From the NCBI RefSeq assembly GCF_042652645.1, contig NZ_JBHSGU010000002.1:744001-808000 (forward strand): 64,000 bases of DNA. Direction: 5' to 3'. The notes beneath the pieces are model-generated. The model ran no database searches, had not been told where the DNA came from, and saw only the letters and a program-made list of their open reading frames with translations. The position numbers and the translations under genes were made by a program. Positions 34,870 to 43,842 of this stretch are shown one piece after another (the first letter of the stretch is position 1; every line of letters begins with the position of its first letter). The stretch comes from Glaciecola siphonariae (GTDB lineage Bacteria > Pseudomonadota > Gammaproteobacteria > Enterobacterales > Alteromonadaceae).

Positions 34870-36039
34870 TTATTTTTCCGCCTTTAAAAACAAAGAACCC
34901 AGTAGACCTAACGTGAGCCCTATGAGCATTAGGCTCAAACTTAAGTCTCTAGAGTAAGCGTTAATGGCTGCATAGATACCGCCTAAAAGCATGATACACG
35001 CCCCTACCACGGTATTAGACGTCGCAATAAATTCTGTTCTGTGTTGTTCGTCGGCAATGTCGACACCGTATATTTTACGTCCGGTGCGCACGCCTTGATG
35101 CCCTATTCCTAAAATAAAAAACAAGCCCACGACAAACCAAATGCTGCTGGCTAAATTTGGGTAATAATGAGGCAGCACTAAAAGAGTAAAGGTCGCAGCT
35201 ATGGCGACCGCACTGCCAGCTCGCATGCAGGCCAATGCGCTTTTGTCTGATAAACTGCCCCATAAGTACGATGAAAAGAAGTTTGCCAAGCCTTGAGCTA
35301 TAATCAAATACGCTAAGATATTGATCATGTCGCCATCGTAGGTGAGCACAAATAGTGGTGCCAGCAGCGCCGTATGGGCGAACAAAGAGCGTACGGTGAC
35401 AAATTTGGCCAAGGTACTATCAAAATACAGACCTTTGCTAACCGCTCGTGCTTGAGTGTCGACCTCAGTTTTCAAAGGTCGCATTAACCACATACAAATA
35501 AGTTTACTGCCCAGCGCAATGGCCGCAATAACAATTAATTTATCGCTGCCAATACGGCCTGAACCAATTAGCGCAAGCACAGCAATAGAGATGCTGATTA
35601 AACTCGAAACTGTTGATGCACTGCCTAGCAAGCGCCCTCTGCTACCTTTATCAACATGTTGTCCTTGAATATCCTTTGTTGTCAGCGACGATAGCGCACG
35701 AGACAGGCTCATCAATACCAACGACGCTAAAATGACATAACCGGCCGCATGCCCATCGAGCGTTAATCCCAAACCAATCATCAAGCAACCAGACACAAAT
35801 TGTAGAAACATACTCAACTGCCATGCTAAGTCTCGGTGAGGATATTTGCGCATAACATAAGCAAATGCCATTTGCGGCAATAGCGCGCCTGACTCGCGTA
35901 TGGGCACGAGGAGCTGTGCCATCCAAGGCGGCGCGCCAGCACTGCTTAGTAAGGTAGGCAAGGTGGTTTTAGCCGAAAGCAGTAAGTCGCTTAGCTTATT
36001 GCCTACCAATATTATCCCTAGACGTGTTTCTGTTTTCAT
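34870..36039 (-). CDS. Major facilitator superfamily transporter
   Basis: The 389-residue protein is almost entirely hydrophobic helices (about 10-12), with a short basic loop in the middle (MRPLKTEVDTQARAVSKG, near residues 190-205) typical of the two-lobed MFS fold. Motif-A-like residues (RGRLLGSASTVSSL) lie in the first half. No substrate-specific signature is recognised. It is convergent to liuE and divergent from the MscS gene, with no operon partner. Confidence 0.75.
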   Translation of the reverse strand: MKTETRLGIILVGNKLSDLLLSAKTTLPTLLSSAGAPPWMAQLLVPIRESGALLPQMAFAYVMRKYPHRDLAWQLSMFLQFVSGCLMIGLGLTLDGHAAGYVILASLVLMSLSRALSSLTTKDIQGQHVDKGSRGRLLGSASTVSSLISISIAVLALIGSGRIGSDKLIVIAAIALGSKLICMWLMRPLKTEVDTQARAVSKGLYFDSTLAKFVTVRSLFAHTALLAPLFVLTYDGDMINILAYLIIAQGLANFFSSYLWGSLSDKSALACMRAGSAVAIAATFTLLVLPHYYPNLASSIWFVVGLFFILGIGHQGVRTGRKIYGVDIADEQHRTEFIATSNTVVGACIMLLGGIYAAINAYSRDLSLSLMLIGLTLGLLGSLFLKAEK

Positions 36040-36402
36040 AGATGTGATTTCATAGTTGTGTTGTCAAAGGTACTTTAATTGCTCTTTTTCATGGGTATGT
36101 TTTTGCATCAATCGCCTTGTTTAGCTAAAACTTTTCATGCTCGTTGTGTATCAAATCCGGTGTTTTCACGTTAGGATCGTTACCGTATTGTCGTTAGCGA
36201 TGTTTCGTTAGCCATATATTATCGCCATATCGGCCATTTAACTGGTAGTCAATTCGTCGATTTAACACTTGATTTGTCAATGTATTACTTGCTAGCGTAA
36301 CTCAAAAGAATTAGACAATATTAGCGCTAAGCATTTAATTTAAAAGTGTTTTTTATTGCGTTACTCATTTATTAGAACGTTCGCGGGCAAAAAAGGATCG
36401 AT
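36040..36402. other. Divergent intergenic region between the MFS gene and the MscS gene
   Basis: This 363-bp AT-rich stretch contains no ORF and no clear palindrome. A few TTAGCGAT / TTATCGCC-like short motifs occur, but I see no convincing promoter or operator. Confidence 0.5.
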
Positions 36403-37278
36403 ATGATCGTCTTTGAAGAATATTTAGCCGACCCAACAATCGGCAAAGGCGTGATCAGTATTGCGCTGATCATCATCGTAGCACTCATTAAATCGGTTCT
36501 CGGCCGCAGCATAATAAAGCGCAGCAAAAAGAAAAAGACTGGCTATCGCTCCAAAGTAAATACCATGCGCAATACCCTTAATATTAGCCTGGTGTTTATC
36601 CTTATTGTTCTATGGGCCGGCGAAATTCAGGCTTTCACCTTTTCTATAGCGGCCTTTATGGTAGCTATCGTATTTGCCACCAAAGAGTATTTACAGTGTT
36701 ACCTTGGGTATTTTTATTACGTAAGCGCCCGCCCTTTTCGTATTGGTGACTGGATACAAATTAACGAGGGCGTTGGCGAAGTTATTGCTGCAGATTGGAC
36801 TAAAATCACAATGTTGGAGGTTGACCAACACACCAATAGCTATACTGGAAAACACTTATTTATTCCAAATCACCAAATACTGCTTAAACCTGTGCGCAAT
36901 CTCAATTTCTTGCGACGTTACACGCTCAGTAGTTTTACCATTACCTGTGAACCTACAATTGATGTATTTCCGGTAGTTGAAGAATTACGCAACCATGCTT
37001 TGGATTTCTGCAAAGACTTTATTGATGTTGCAGAAAGATATAAAGGCGTAATTGAGAAGCGCTTAGACGTAGAGTTCATCCCTATCGAACCTCACTTTTC
37101 GGTTGATACCAATCAGTTTGCTAAAATTTGCATTGGCGTAGACATATTTTGCCCAATAGAAGAAAGTATTCCATTAAGACAAAAGATTACTCAGCAGTTT
37201 TTTAAACTTTGGCATGAGAAAGTCGGAGAAACGCCCTCTATAGAGCGCAGAAGAACTGCAAACATAGAGTCAGATTAA
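36403..37278 (+). CDS. Small-conductance mechanosensitive channel (MscS family)
   Basis: The 291-residue inner-membrane protein has two N-terminal helices (about 18-32 and 60-78), then the pore-lining third helix FSIAAFMVAIVFATKEYLQCYLGYF, and the conserved post-pore motif SARPFRIGDWIQI, which begins the cytoplasmic beta domain. The C-terminal vestibule is also present. The size and layout fit an MscS-like channel that releases solutes on hypo-osmotic shock. The pore helix lacks the regular Ala/Gly packing of E. coli MscS, so gating may differ. It is monocistronic. Confidence 0.88.
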   Translation: MIVFEEYLADPTIGKGVISIALIIIVALIKSVLGRSIIKRSKKKKTGYRSKVNTMRNTLNISLVFILIVLWAGEIQAFTFSIAAFMVAIVFATKEYLQCYLGYFYYVSARPFRIGDWIQINEGVGEVIAADWTKITMLEVDQHTNSYTGKHLFIPNHQILLKPVRNLNFLRRYTLSSFTITCEPTIDVFPVVEELRNHALDFCKDFIDVAERYKGVIEKRLDVEFIPIEPHFSVDTNQFAKICIGVDIFCPIEESIPLRQKITQQFFKLWHEKVGETPSIERRRTANIESD

Positions 37279-37409
37279 TACTATTTGTTAGTTTGATTAA
37301 ATGGGCACTGCCTGATTAAATTGTAAATACTTTGTTACTTTTTGCTGGATTTACAGGTAATCTGTAACTACGTAAAGAAGTATTCCAATTATCAGACAAA
37401 GGAAGAAAC

Positions 37410-38663
37410 ATGTCTCGAATTAACAATCGTTATATCAGTAACTTAACACGCGACACCTACGCGCTAGTGTTAGCAGGAGGTCGCGGCTCACGATTGTATG
37501 AGCTCACAAACTGGCGGGCTAAGCCGGCGCTTTATTTTGGCGGCAAGTTCCGCATCATCGACTTCCCTTTGTCTAACTGCGTAAATTCGGGCATCCGTAA
37601 TGTGGGTGTTTTAACGCAATATAAATCACACTCCCTCATTCGCCACTTAGTTCGAGGATGGGGACATTTCAAAAAAGAATTGGGCGAGTCAATAGAGGTA
37701 CTGCCAGCATCACAGCGGTTTTCAGAGGATTGGTATCAGGGCACTGCCGATGCGGTTTACCAAAACATTGACATTATTCGAGACGAACTGCCTAAGTATG
37801 TCATGATTTTGTCTGGCGACCATATTTACCAAATGGACTATGGGCCAATGCTTGCCCAACACGTTGAATCAGGCGCACAAATGACCGTAAGCTGTATTTC
37901 GGTGCCCATTGAGCAAGCACGCAATGCCTTTGGCGTAATCTCAGTAGACGACCAAAACAAAGTCTGCGATTTTATTGAAAAACCAGCAGAGCCTACGCCG
38001 CTAAAAAATGAGCCATCTCACTGTTTAGCCTCCATGGGCAATTACGTTTTTGATACCGAGTTTTTATTTGAGCAGCTCGAAAAAGACGGCGCTAATCCAG
38101 ATTCAGATCATGACTTTGGCAAAGATATTATTCCCAGCATCATAGATAACTATAAAGTGTTTGCCTTTGATTTTAGAAAAAGTGCCAAAAACGACGCTTA
38201 CTGGCGCGATGTTGGAACACTCGACAGCTATTGGGATGCAAACATGGAGTTGGTTGCTCCCATACCTGAGCTGAACCTATACGATAAAAACTGGCCTATC
38301 TGGACCTATCAAGAACAATTACCGCCCGCCAAATTTGTATGGGAACAAGAGGATCGCCGCGGCGAGGCACTTAATTCAGTGGTATCAGGAGGATGCATAA
38401 TATCAGGGGCGACGCTAAGACGTACCATATGTTTTTCTAACGTACGGGTAAAATCATATAGCTTAATGGAAGAAACCGTCGCGCTACCGGGCGTAGAAGT
38501 CGGGCAAAACTGCCATATCCGTAAAGCCATATTAGACCGCGGTTGCCATGTCCCTGATAACATGCAAATTGGAATTAATCATGATGACGACCGTGCAAGA
38601 GGATTCAGAGTATCTCCGGGCGGGGTTGTTTTGGTGACCAGAGAAATGTTACAAGCCCTGTAG
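37410..38663 (+). CDS. glgC: Glucose-1-phosphate adenylyltransferase (ADP-glucose pyrophosphorylase)
   Basis: GlgC makes ADP-glucose for glycogen synthesis and is usually the allosteric control point. The 417-residue chain has ALVLAGGRGSRL with the nucleotide-binding loop, KPALYFGGKFRIIDFPLSNC, the ILSGDHIYQMDYGP catalytic-metal segment, GTADAVYQN, and a C-terminal left-handed beta-helix (ISGATLRRTI..., VEVGQNCHIRKAILDRGC). No other glg gene is adjacent. Its last 15 bases overlap the convergent hydrolase gene. Confidence 0.95.
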   Translation: MSRINNRYISNLTRDTYALVLAGGRGSRLYELTNWRAKPALYFGGKFRIIDFPLSNCVNSGIRNVGVLTQYKSHSLIRHLVRGWGHFKKELGESIEVLPASQRFSEDWYQGTADAVYQNIDIIRDELPKYVMILSGDHIYQMDYGPMLAQHVESGAQMTVSCISVPIEQARNAFGVISVDDQNKVCDFIEKPAEPTPLKNEPSHCLASMGNYVFDTEFLFEQLEKDGANPDSDHDFGKDIIPSIIDNYKVFAFDFRKSAKNDAYWRDVGTLDSYWDANMELVAPIPELNLYDKNWPIWTYQEQLPPAKFVWEQEDRRGEALNSVVSGGCIISGATLRRTICFSNVRVKSYSLMEETVALPGVEVGQNCHIRKAILDRGCHVPDNMQIGINHDDDRARGFRVSPGGVVLVTREMLQAL

Positions 38664-39521
38664 ATGCCATGCCTGCAGCTCGTTTATCACGGCCTCTGCT
38701 ACAAGCTTAGGGTGCTCTAAAGGAAACATATGACCTCCGGTGTGAAGCTCTAGATGTTTTACACCGGGGTTATGTTTTAAAAAAGGCTTCCTTAAACGCT
38801 CAGTGCATACATCAGTATAACGGGCGGTAATGAGCGTGGCCGGGCACTGCAGTTGACCAAAATAATCATGAAGATTATGCGGTAGCGTCCTAAATATCTG
38901 CGCTTCGATGTCACGTTTAAACATTAAATGTCTGTAGTCTCCCTTAACGGCTGTGACACTGTTGATATAGTCGAGCACGCAGCGCTCATCCATATTTTTA
39001 AACAAGGCCCGTGCTTTGAAATAGGCGAGCAAATCATCATCCTTATGCCATGACTGTTTTCTCATTTGTGTTTTTGCCGCTGGTGTGACCTTATTGATAA
39101 GCCGATTACTCTTTGCAAACCGGAAAATATGACGTGCAAAACCGGTGGCAAGCGGTGGGTCTAACATAAGCAGTCCGCTGAATAGGTCTGGGCGCTTACA
39201 ACAGGCAATATAAGAAATTACCGCACCAAAGGAATGGCCTAGCGCCACAACTTTCTCGCTCTGCTTGTTGTGCTCAACAAAATCAATCAGCTCATCTACC
39301 TGATGCACCCAATTGTCGACCAGTGGATACTGCGGATTGTGGGCAAATTTATCTAGGGCAAAGACCTGAAGATGCTTCTCTAAATACTTGAATAACTGTT
39401 GATAGCTGCCGGCAGGAAAACCGTTAGCATGCGCGAAATGCGCCTCGGGCAAATGGGCGTTTAAGCTTTCAGTGTGCTCCACAGCACAAATCTTTGGCGT
39501 ACGAGCTTCCCTCATATTCAC
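38649..39521 (-). CDS. Alpha/beta hydrolase, cotranscribed with an AraC-type regulator
   Basis: The 290-residue protein has the fold's nucleophile elbow GHSFG (in VVALGHSFGAVISY) and a plausible C-terminal catalytic histidine in GGHMFPLEHP. The N-terminal HANGFPAGSYQQL supplies the oxyanion region. This resembles lipase/esterase-type hydrolases, but the substrate is unknown. It overlaps the upstream AraC gene by 4 bases, so the two are coupled. Its convergent end overlaps glgC by 15 bases. The neighbouring alkB suggests a role on alkane-derived esters, but this is inference. Confidence 0.82.
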   Translation of the reverse strand: MNMREARTPKICAVEHTESLNAHLPEAHFAHANGFPAGSYQQLFKYLEKHLQVFALDKFAHNPQYPLVDNWVHQVDELIDFVEHNKQSEKVVALGHSFGAVISYIACCKRPDLFSGLLMLDPPLATGFARHIFRFAKSNRLINKVTPAAKTQMRKQSWHKDDDLLAYFKARALFKNMDERCVLDYINSVTAVKGDYRHLMFKRDIEAQIFRTLPHNLHDYFGQLQCPATLITARYTDVCTERLRKPFLKHNPGVKHLELHTGGHMFPLEHPKLVAEAVINELQAWHLQGL

Positions 39522-40540
39522 ATGCCCCCTGCTGCGTGTTTGTCAAGGTATTCGGAGGGCGTTAGCTGATACCACCGCTTAAATGCTCGTCTAAAATTAG
39601 CGGTATCTGAATAGCCAAGCAACATCGCAGTCTTACTCACCGAGTAGCCGTAGGCAAGCAAATATTCCCGTGCTTTTTTTGCCTGATATTGCTCTAATAA
39701 CTCTTTGAAGCTAGTGCCCTCTCGCGAGAGCTCTCTGTGCAAGGTGCGCGCACTCATATGTAACTCACTGGCGACTGATTGCAAGGTGGGCAACTCCCCT
39801 TCTTTGCTTACCACACATTGCCTTACGCGACCGGCCACGCTCATGTGTTCACTTAGCTTGCGCTTTTCAAGATCGCACATAATTTTGGCTTGCTCAAAAC
39901 TCATAGGGTCCACGTCTTTGAGCACAAAGTCAGCCCATTTCATATCAAAGGCGAGCCCACAAAAGCCATGGTTAAACTCAATTTGAGCGGGCGCAAACAT
40001 TTGATATTTACTGTGATACTGAGGTTTATCAAAGTCAAAAAATAAGCGATTAATATTGATATCCGGATGTCTTTGTTTTAGTGCAAGAAATAGATTTAAC
40101 ATGGCCAAACTGACCACTTCAATCACAAAACGATGCATCGCGCCCTGCCAATGTACGTCGTTGGCGAGGATCACAATCTCATCGTTTTCCTCATAGGCGG
40201 ATATTTCGATAAAGGGAATGCGCGTAATCAAATACGCTTGCACAAAATCAACAATTTGACGAATGCTCGAGCAATTAAGTATGCCAAGCCCAAAAGCCCC
40301 ATGATGCGCGATCTGCAGACGCTGGCCTACGAGTAAGCCCAAGTGTTGCAACTCGGTTTTCATCAGCACCGTATGAATCAATGCATCGAATTGGGCAGTA
40401 CTGATATTTGCACCCGGCTGCATAAGTTTTGCTTTATCCAAACGATGCTCAGCAAGCCACTTATCGAGCGGGACTGCATGGTCATTAAGCACGTTAAATA
40501 AATGCCCAAAATAAAATACTGGAAGCTCTTTTATTGTCAT
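39518..40540 (-). CDS. AraC/XylS-family transcriptional regulator (OruR/arabinose-binding-like type)
   Basis: The protein has an AraC-type C-terminal double helix-turn-helix (LPTLQSVASELHMSARTLHRELSREG and YSVSKTAMLLGYSDTANFRRAFKRWYQLTPSEYLDKH), with the family FRRAFKRWYQLTPSEY signature. An N-terminal ~200-residue sensor domain of the arabinose_bd type precedes it. From ATG 40540 it has 340 residues; in-frame alternatives are ATG 40564 and GTG 40588, and none has a strong ribosome site. It is divergent from alkB, which suggests control of alkane oxidation, and is translationally coupled to the hydrolase downstream. Confidence 0.88.
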   Translation of the reverse strand: MTIKELPVFYFGHLFNVLNDHAVPLDKWLAEHRLDKAKLMQPGANISTAQFDALIHTVLMKTELQHLGLLVGQRLQIAHHGAFGLGILNCSSIRQIVDFVQAYLITRIPFIEISAYEENDEIVILANDVHWQGAMHRFVIEVVSLAMLNLFLALKQRHPDININRLFFDFDKPQYHSKYQMFAPAQIEFNHGFCGLAFDMKWADFVLKDVDPMSFEQAKIMCDLEKRKLSEHMSVAGRVRQCVVSKEGELPTLQSVASELHMSARTLHRELSREGTSFKELLEQYQAKKAREYLLAYGYSVSKTAMLLGYSDTANFRRAFKRWYQLTPSEYLDKHAAGGM

Positions 40541-40673
40541 TATCGCCGTCTTTATTTGTATCATTGATATCAAATTACTGCTGTACACTAAGTTAAAAAA
40601 TACAAATTGGCAACAAATGACCCCTTATTGTCATTTTTTGCACTCACTGCTTGATTAAGGAGGTGGCATTCTG

Positions 40674-41858
40674 ATGCCATCAAAACAAGGAGTTGCAGTG
40701 ATGTTCCATTACATAAAATTTTTCCATTATTTTCTCACCATCTTAATCGGGTGCGTGTGTTTGTTGTTTGGTGGTCATTTTATTTGGCTAGGTTTTTTAC
40801 TTTTTGTTGGTATCTACGTTCTAGGTGATGCGTTTTTAGGGGATGACTTGTCTACGCCAGAACTTATTCACACTGGCTTACTCAATGCCCTACTCTATAG
40901 TGCTTTGCCCATCGCGATATTCATGCTCGCCATTGCAATGTGGCTAGTCACGCCCTACCAATGGGCGTTTATGGACAGTTTATCGGCGATGATAGGCTAT
41001 GATTTTGTGGCAGCGAAACAAAATACTACCCTATGGCAACTGCTGGTCGCGGTGTTCTTTTGCGGATTTTTATTAAGCGGGGCGGCTACCGTGGTTGGAC
41101 ACGAACTAGTGCATCGTCTTCGCAGCAAAGTAGCTGTGTGTACAGGTCGCTGGTTGATGTCTTTGAGCTTTGACGCAAACTTCTCTATTGAGCATGTTTA
41201 TAATCACCATGCAAAAGTGGCTACCGAAGAAGATCCGGTAACCGCGCCGCGTGGCAGAAATGTGTATTCACATGTTATTCGCGCCGTTGTGGGTACCAAC
41301 ATGTCGGCATGGAAAATTGAACAGAAGCGTTTAGCCCGAAAAGAACAATCAGTTTTTAGTTTGCACAACCGCTATTTACGTGGCTGGCTCATGACGTTAT
41401 GCTGTTTGCTGGTTGCCTTTGCGCTTGCTAGTTGGCAAGGAGCGCTTTTCTTTACCGCCATTGGAATAATGGCAAAGCTCATCTTAGAAGTGGTCAACTA
41501 CATGGAGCACTACGGTTTGGTGAGACACCCTCGCCAGCCGGTTAAACCTAAGCATTCATGGAATTCAAACCGCAAAATTAGCTGTTGGGCGATGTTTAAC
41601 TTGCCGCGTCATAGCCATCATCATGCTCAAGGTGCGGTTCCTTTTGAAAAGCTACAGCCCATGGAAGATGCGCCTGTCATGATTAGTGGCTATATCTCTA
41701 CCATTGGTGTGGTGCTTATTCCGCCGCTGTGGTTTAAATTGATGGAGCCTAAACTAGCGCATTGGGATGCTCATTTTGCAAACGATGAAGAGCGCGAAAT
41801 ACTTCGTCAGCAGGCAAGAAAACAGCCGACTAACTTTATTCAATCCCTGCTATATTAA
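40674..41858 (+). CDS. alkB: Alkane 1-monooxygenase (AlkB-type, non-haem diiron)
   Basis: This membrane diiron oxygenase hydroxylates terminal carbons of n-alkanes, with rubredoxin as electron donor. Over 394 residues the three histidine boxes are visible: HELVHR (Hist1), EHVYNHH (Hist2) and LPRHSHHHA (Hist3), plus the AlkB-specific NYMEHYGL (HYG box). About six membrane helices surround them. The ATG at 40674 has the strong ribosome site AAGGAGGT ten bases ahead; an in-frame ATG at 40701 also has AAGGAG. No rubredoxin or alcohol dehydrogenase gene is adjacent. It is divergent from an AraC regulator. Confidence 0.95.
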   Translation: MPSKQGVAVMFHYIKFFHYFLTILIGCVCLLFGGHFIWLGFLLFVGIYVLGDAFLGDDLSTPELIHTGLLNALLYSALPIAIFMLAIAMWLVTPYQWAFMDSLSAMIGYDFVAAKQNTTLWQLLVAVFFCGFLLSGAATVVGHELVHRLRSKVAVCTGRWLMSLSFDANFSIEHVYNHHAKVATEEDPVTAPRGRNVYSHVIRAVVGTNMSAWKIEQKRLARKEQSVFSLHNRYLRGWLMTLCCLLVAFALASWQGALFFTAIGIMAKLILEVVNYMEHYGLVRHPRQPVKPKHSWNSNRKISCWAMFNLPRHSHHHAQGAVPFEKLQPMEDAPVMISGYISTIGVVLIPPLWFKLMEPKLAHWDAHFANDEEREILRQQARKQPTNFIQSLLY

Positions 41859-41880
41859 TTAACCTCAGCTCTGGTTAATT
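41855..41880 (+). repeat. Short inverted repeat after alkB
   Basis: An AATTAACC / GGTTAATT stem with an 8-base loop spans the alkB stop codon. It lacks a T-run and lies upstream of the true terminator. Confidence 0.5.
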
Positions 41881-41896
41881 AGTTCAGCAACACGCT

Positions 41897-41929
41897 GCGC
41901 AGGCTATCTCTAGCCTGCGCTTCATTTTT
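41897..41929 (+). terminator. Rho-independent terminator after alkB
   Basis: A 10-bp perfect stem (GCGCAGGCTA 41897-41906 with TAGCCTGCGC 41911-41920) with a TCTC loop is followed by TTCATTTTT. Confidence 0.85.
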
Positions 41930-42132
41930 CCGTAACAGCTTTCCGTATCAGCTATCCACATCAGCAGTTGCCGCTTAACGCTCAGCTCTAGCTTAGCTCT
42001 GTTCTAACTTGCTTCTAAACATCTAAGCCCTACAGTACGCTTATATCAAGCATCCCATACGATGAACCGCTTGCACTTAGCGCCCGTATCCTATTAAATG
42101 TAACTACTCCGACCACTTGCATTAGGAACAAC

Positions 42133-42936
42133 ATGGATTTTGACGCATTAATTGAGCAGGCTGCCACACAAAGGCAACAGCCCGAGGTTGAATTCACCAT
42201 ACCCAAAGACTGGTCGCAGGGTCGCACTGTATTTGGGGGCCTATCTGCTGCCATGCTTTATGCAGCAACAAAAGAATATGTAGAAGCTGCTCGTGAATTA
42301 CGCTCAATGACGACTAACTTTGTGGGGCCACTTGCTGCACAAGCCCCGTTTAGCATACACGTAGAAATTATTCGCGAAGGAAAGAACGTTTCTCAACTTC
42401 AGGCTAGAGCAATACAAGATGGTAAGAACTGCGTTGTGACTCAGTTTTGCTTTGCAAAGGGAAGGCAATCCAAAACTTTTGTAGAAAATACCGATTCACA
42501 CAATATGGCGTTGCCTACAAAAGCCAAGTTTATCCCTCAAATACCAAAAGTGACCCCTAAATTTTTACGCCATTATGAGCTTTCCATCGAATCTGGCGGC
42601 ATGCCGTTTACCGGCAAAAAAAGCAGCCACTATTACGGCTGGATGCGCTTTAAAAAAGCGCCTAAACAGATTACACAAGCGCATGTCATCAGCATGTTAG
42701 ACACTTGGCCCCCTACCCTTATCCAGCAGTTGCGCTGGCCTGCGCCGGCAAGTACTGTGAGTTGGAATTTGGAGTTTATTTATCCGCACAAAGCGGTATC
42801 GCCAAGCGATTGGTTTGCTTATAAAGAAGATACGCGCCAGGCAGCTGATGGCTATGGTCATACCGAGGCGAGTGTTTGGGACATACACGGTCAGCTCATC
42901 GCGTTATCACGACAAACCATTGCGGTGTTTGATTGA
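42133..42936 (+). CDS. TesB-like (acyl-CoA) thioesterase family protein
   Basis: The 267-residue protein has the double-hotdog TesB-like layout. The N-terminal hotdog contains WSQGRTVFGGLSAAMLYAA, and the second contains WPPTLIQQLRWPAPASTVSWNLEFIYPH. This is the acyl-CoA thioesterase-like 4HBT_3 arrangement. The E. coli TesB triad cannot be confirmed by eye, so activity is assumed from family. The gene is convergent to the HDOD gene and follows alkB after its own terminator, so any link to alkane metabolism is speculative. Confidence 0.78.
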   Translation: MDFDALIEQAATQRQQPEVEFTIPKDWSQGRTVFGGLSAAMLYAATKEYVEAARELRSMTTNFVGPLAAQAPFSIHVEIIREGKNVSQLQARAIQDGKNCVVTQFCFAKGRQSKTFVENTDSHNMALPTKAKFIPQIPKVTPKFLRHYELSIESGGMPFTGKKSSHYYGWMRFKKAPKQITQAHVISMLDTWPPTLIQQLRWPAPASTVSWNLEFIYPHKAVSPSDWFAYKEDTRQAADGYGHTEASVWDIHGQLIALSRQTIAVFD

Positions 42937-42959
42937 GCAAAAAGGCAGCTAAGCTGCCT
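42937..42959 (-). terminator. Rho-independent terminator overlapping the HDOD stop codon
   Basis: On the minus strand, a 7-bp stem AGGCAGC/GCTGCCT has a 3-base loop (TTA) that includes part of the TAG stop codon, followed by five Ts. It would end the panE-HDOD transcript unusually close to, indeed within, the coding end. Confidence 0.8.
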
Positions 42960-43842
42960 GAGACTGGCTCTTATTAAAAAGCTTCATGGTATCATCGCAT
43001 TCTTGTGCCACAACATCACGTAGTTCAACAAGTTGCTCTGCCGATATATCTAAACTCTGATACAAAAAGGCTGGGACATGTGTATCTAGGCTGTAATAGT
43101 CGGGGTAGGTCATCACCAGCGCTAGCTCATATGCTAACTGCATGATTTGCGACTCCATCGTTACCGACGGCGCATCATCGTGATGCTGCATGGCAATGGT
43201 AGAGACGATGGAATCCGGTAAGAGCCAGCGCTGCATTAAAGACGCAGAGATTTCAGCGAAGCTGAAACCAAGGATATCCTGCTGACTTTGCTTAGGTTTA
43301 ACGCTCTGACCGAAGCGATTGCAATCTCTTACAATGCTAGGGTTAACACGCAGCACGGCAAGCTCGCCCACGTTGTGCAATAAACCACTGGTCACAACGC
43401 GGTGGACGTCTTTTTCACCGCATAGCTTGGCAATATGCTTGCCCATAAAGGCACTTGCCAGACTCTGCATCCAATACTTATCCACATTAATATAGCGACC
43501 TTGCTCTTTACTCAGTATGTTAGAAACGCTAAATACCAATGCATAGTCGTACACTGCTCGCACGCCAATCACTTGAATGGCGCGTTCAACCGTCTCTATT
43601 TTACGTGAAAATCGGTAAATTGAGCTGTTCGATAATTTTAGGATTTGTGCCGCGAGCCCTGGGTCGAGCATAACAATGCTAGCAATATCTTGAACACTCG
43701 CCTTTCCAGAATCTGACATACGCTTAATTTGCGATGCCGTTTCAGGAATAGCAAACAGTTCAGCAGCTTTTTGTGAGTATTCAATCGCATTCATAAAAGG
43801 CCTACTTGCTCCATTATCGACTACTGTGAGTGTGTGGTTCAT
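42949..43842 (-). CDS. HDOD-domain signalling protein
   Basis: The 297-residue protein consists largely of an HDOD domain, a catalytically dead relative of HD phosphohydrolases. Visible family features are IASIVMLDPGLAAQILKLSNSS, VERAIQVIGVRAVYDYAL, VTSGLLHNVGELAVL, and a late AMQHHDDAPSV. HDOD proteins act in signal transduction, motility or stress control by protein contacts; the partner is unknown. The start overlaps the panE stop by 4 bases; an in-frame ATG about 17 codons in is an alternative. Confidence 0.85.
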   Translation of the reverse strand: MNHTLTVVDNGASRPFMNAIEYSQKAAELFAIPETASQIKRMSDSGKASVQDIASIVMLDPGLAAQILKLSNSSIYRFSRKIETVERAIQVIGVRAVYDYALVFSVSNILSKEQGRYINVDKYWMQSLASAFMGKHIAKLCGEKDVHRVVTSGLLHNVGELAVLRVNPSIVRDCNRFGQSVKPKQSQQDILGFSFAEISASLMQRWLLPDSIVSTIAMQHHDDAPSVTMESQIMQLAYELALVMTYPDYYSLDTHVPAFLYQSLDISAEQLVELRDVVAQECDDTMKLFNKSQSQAA

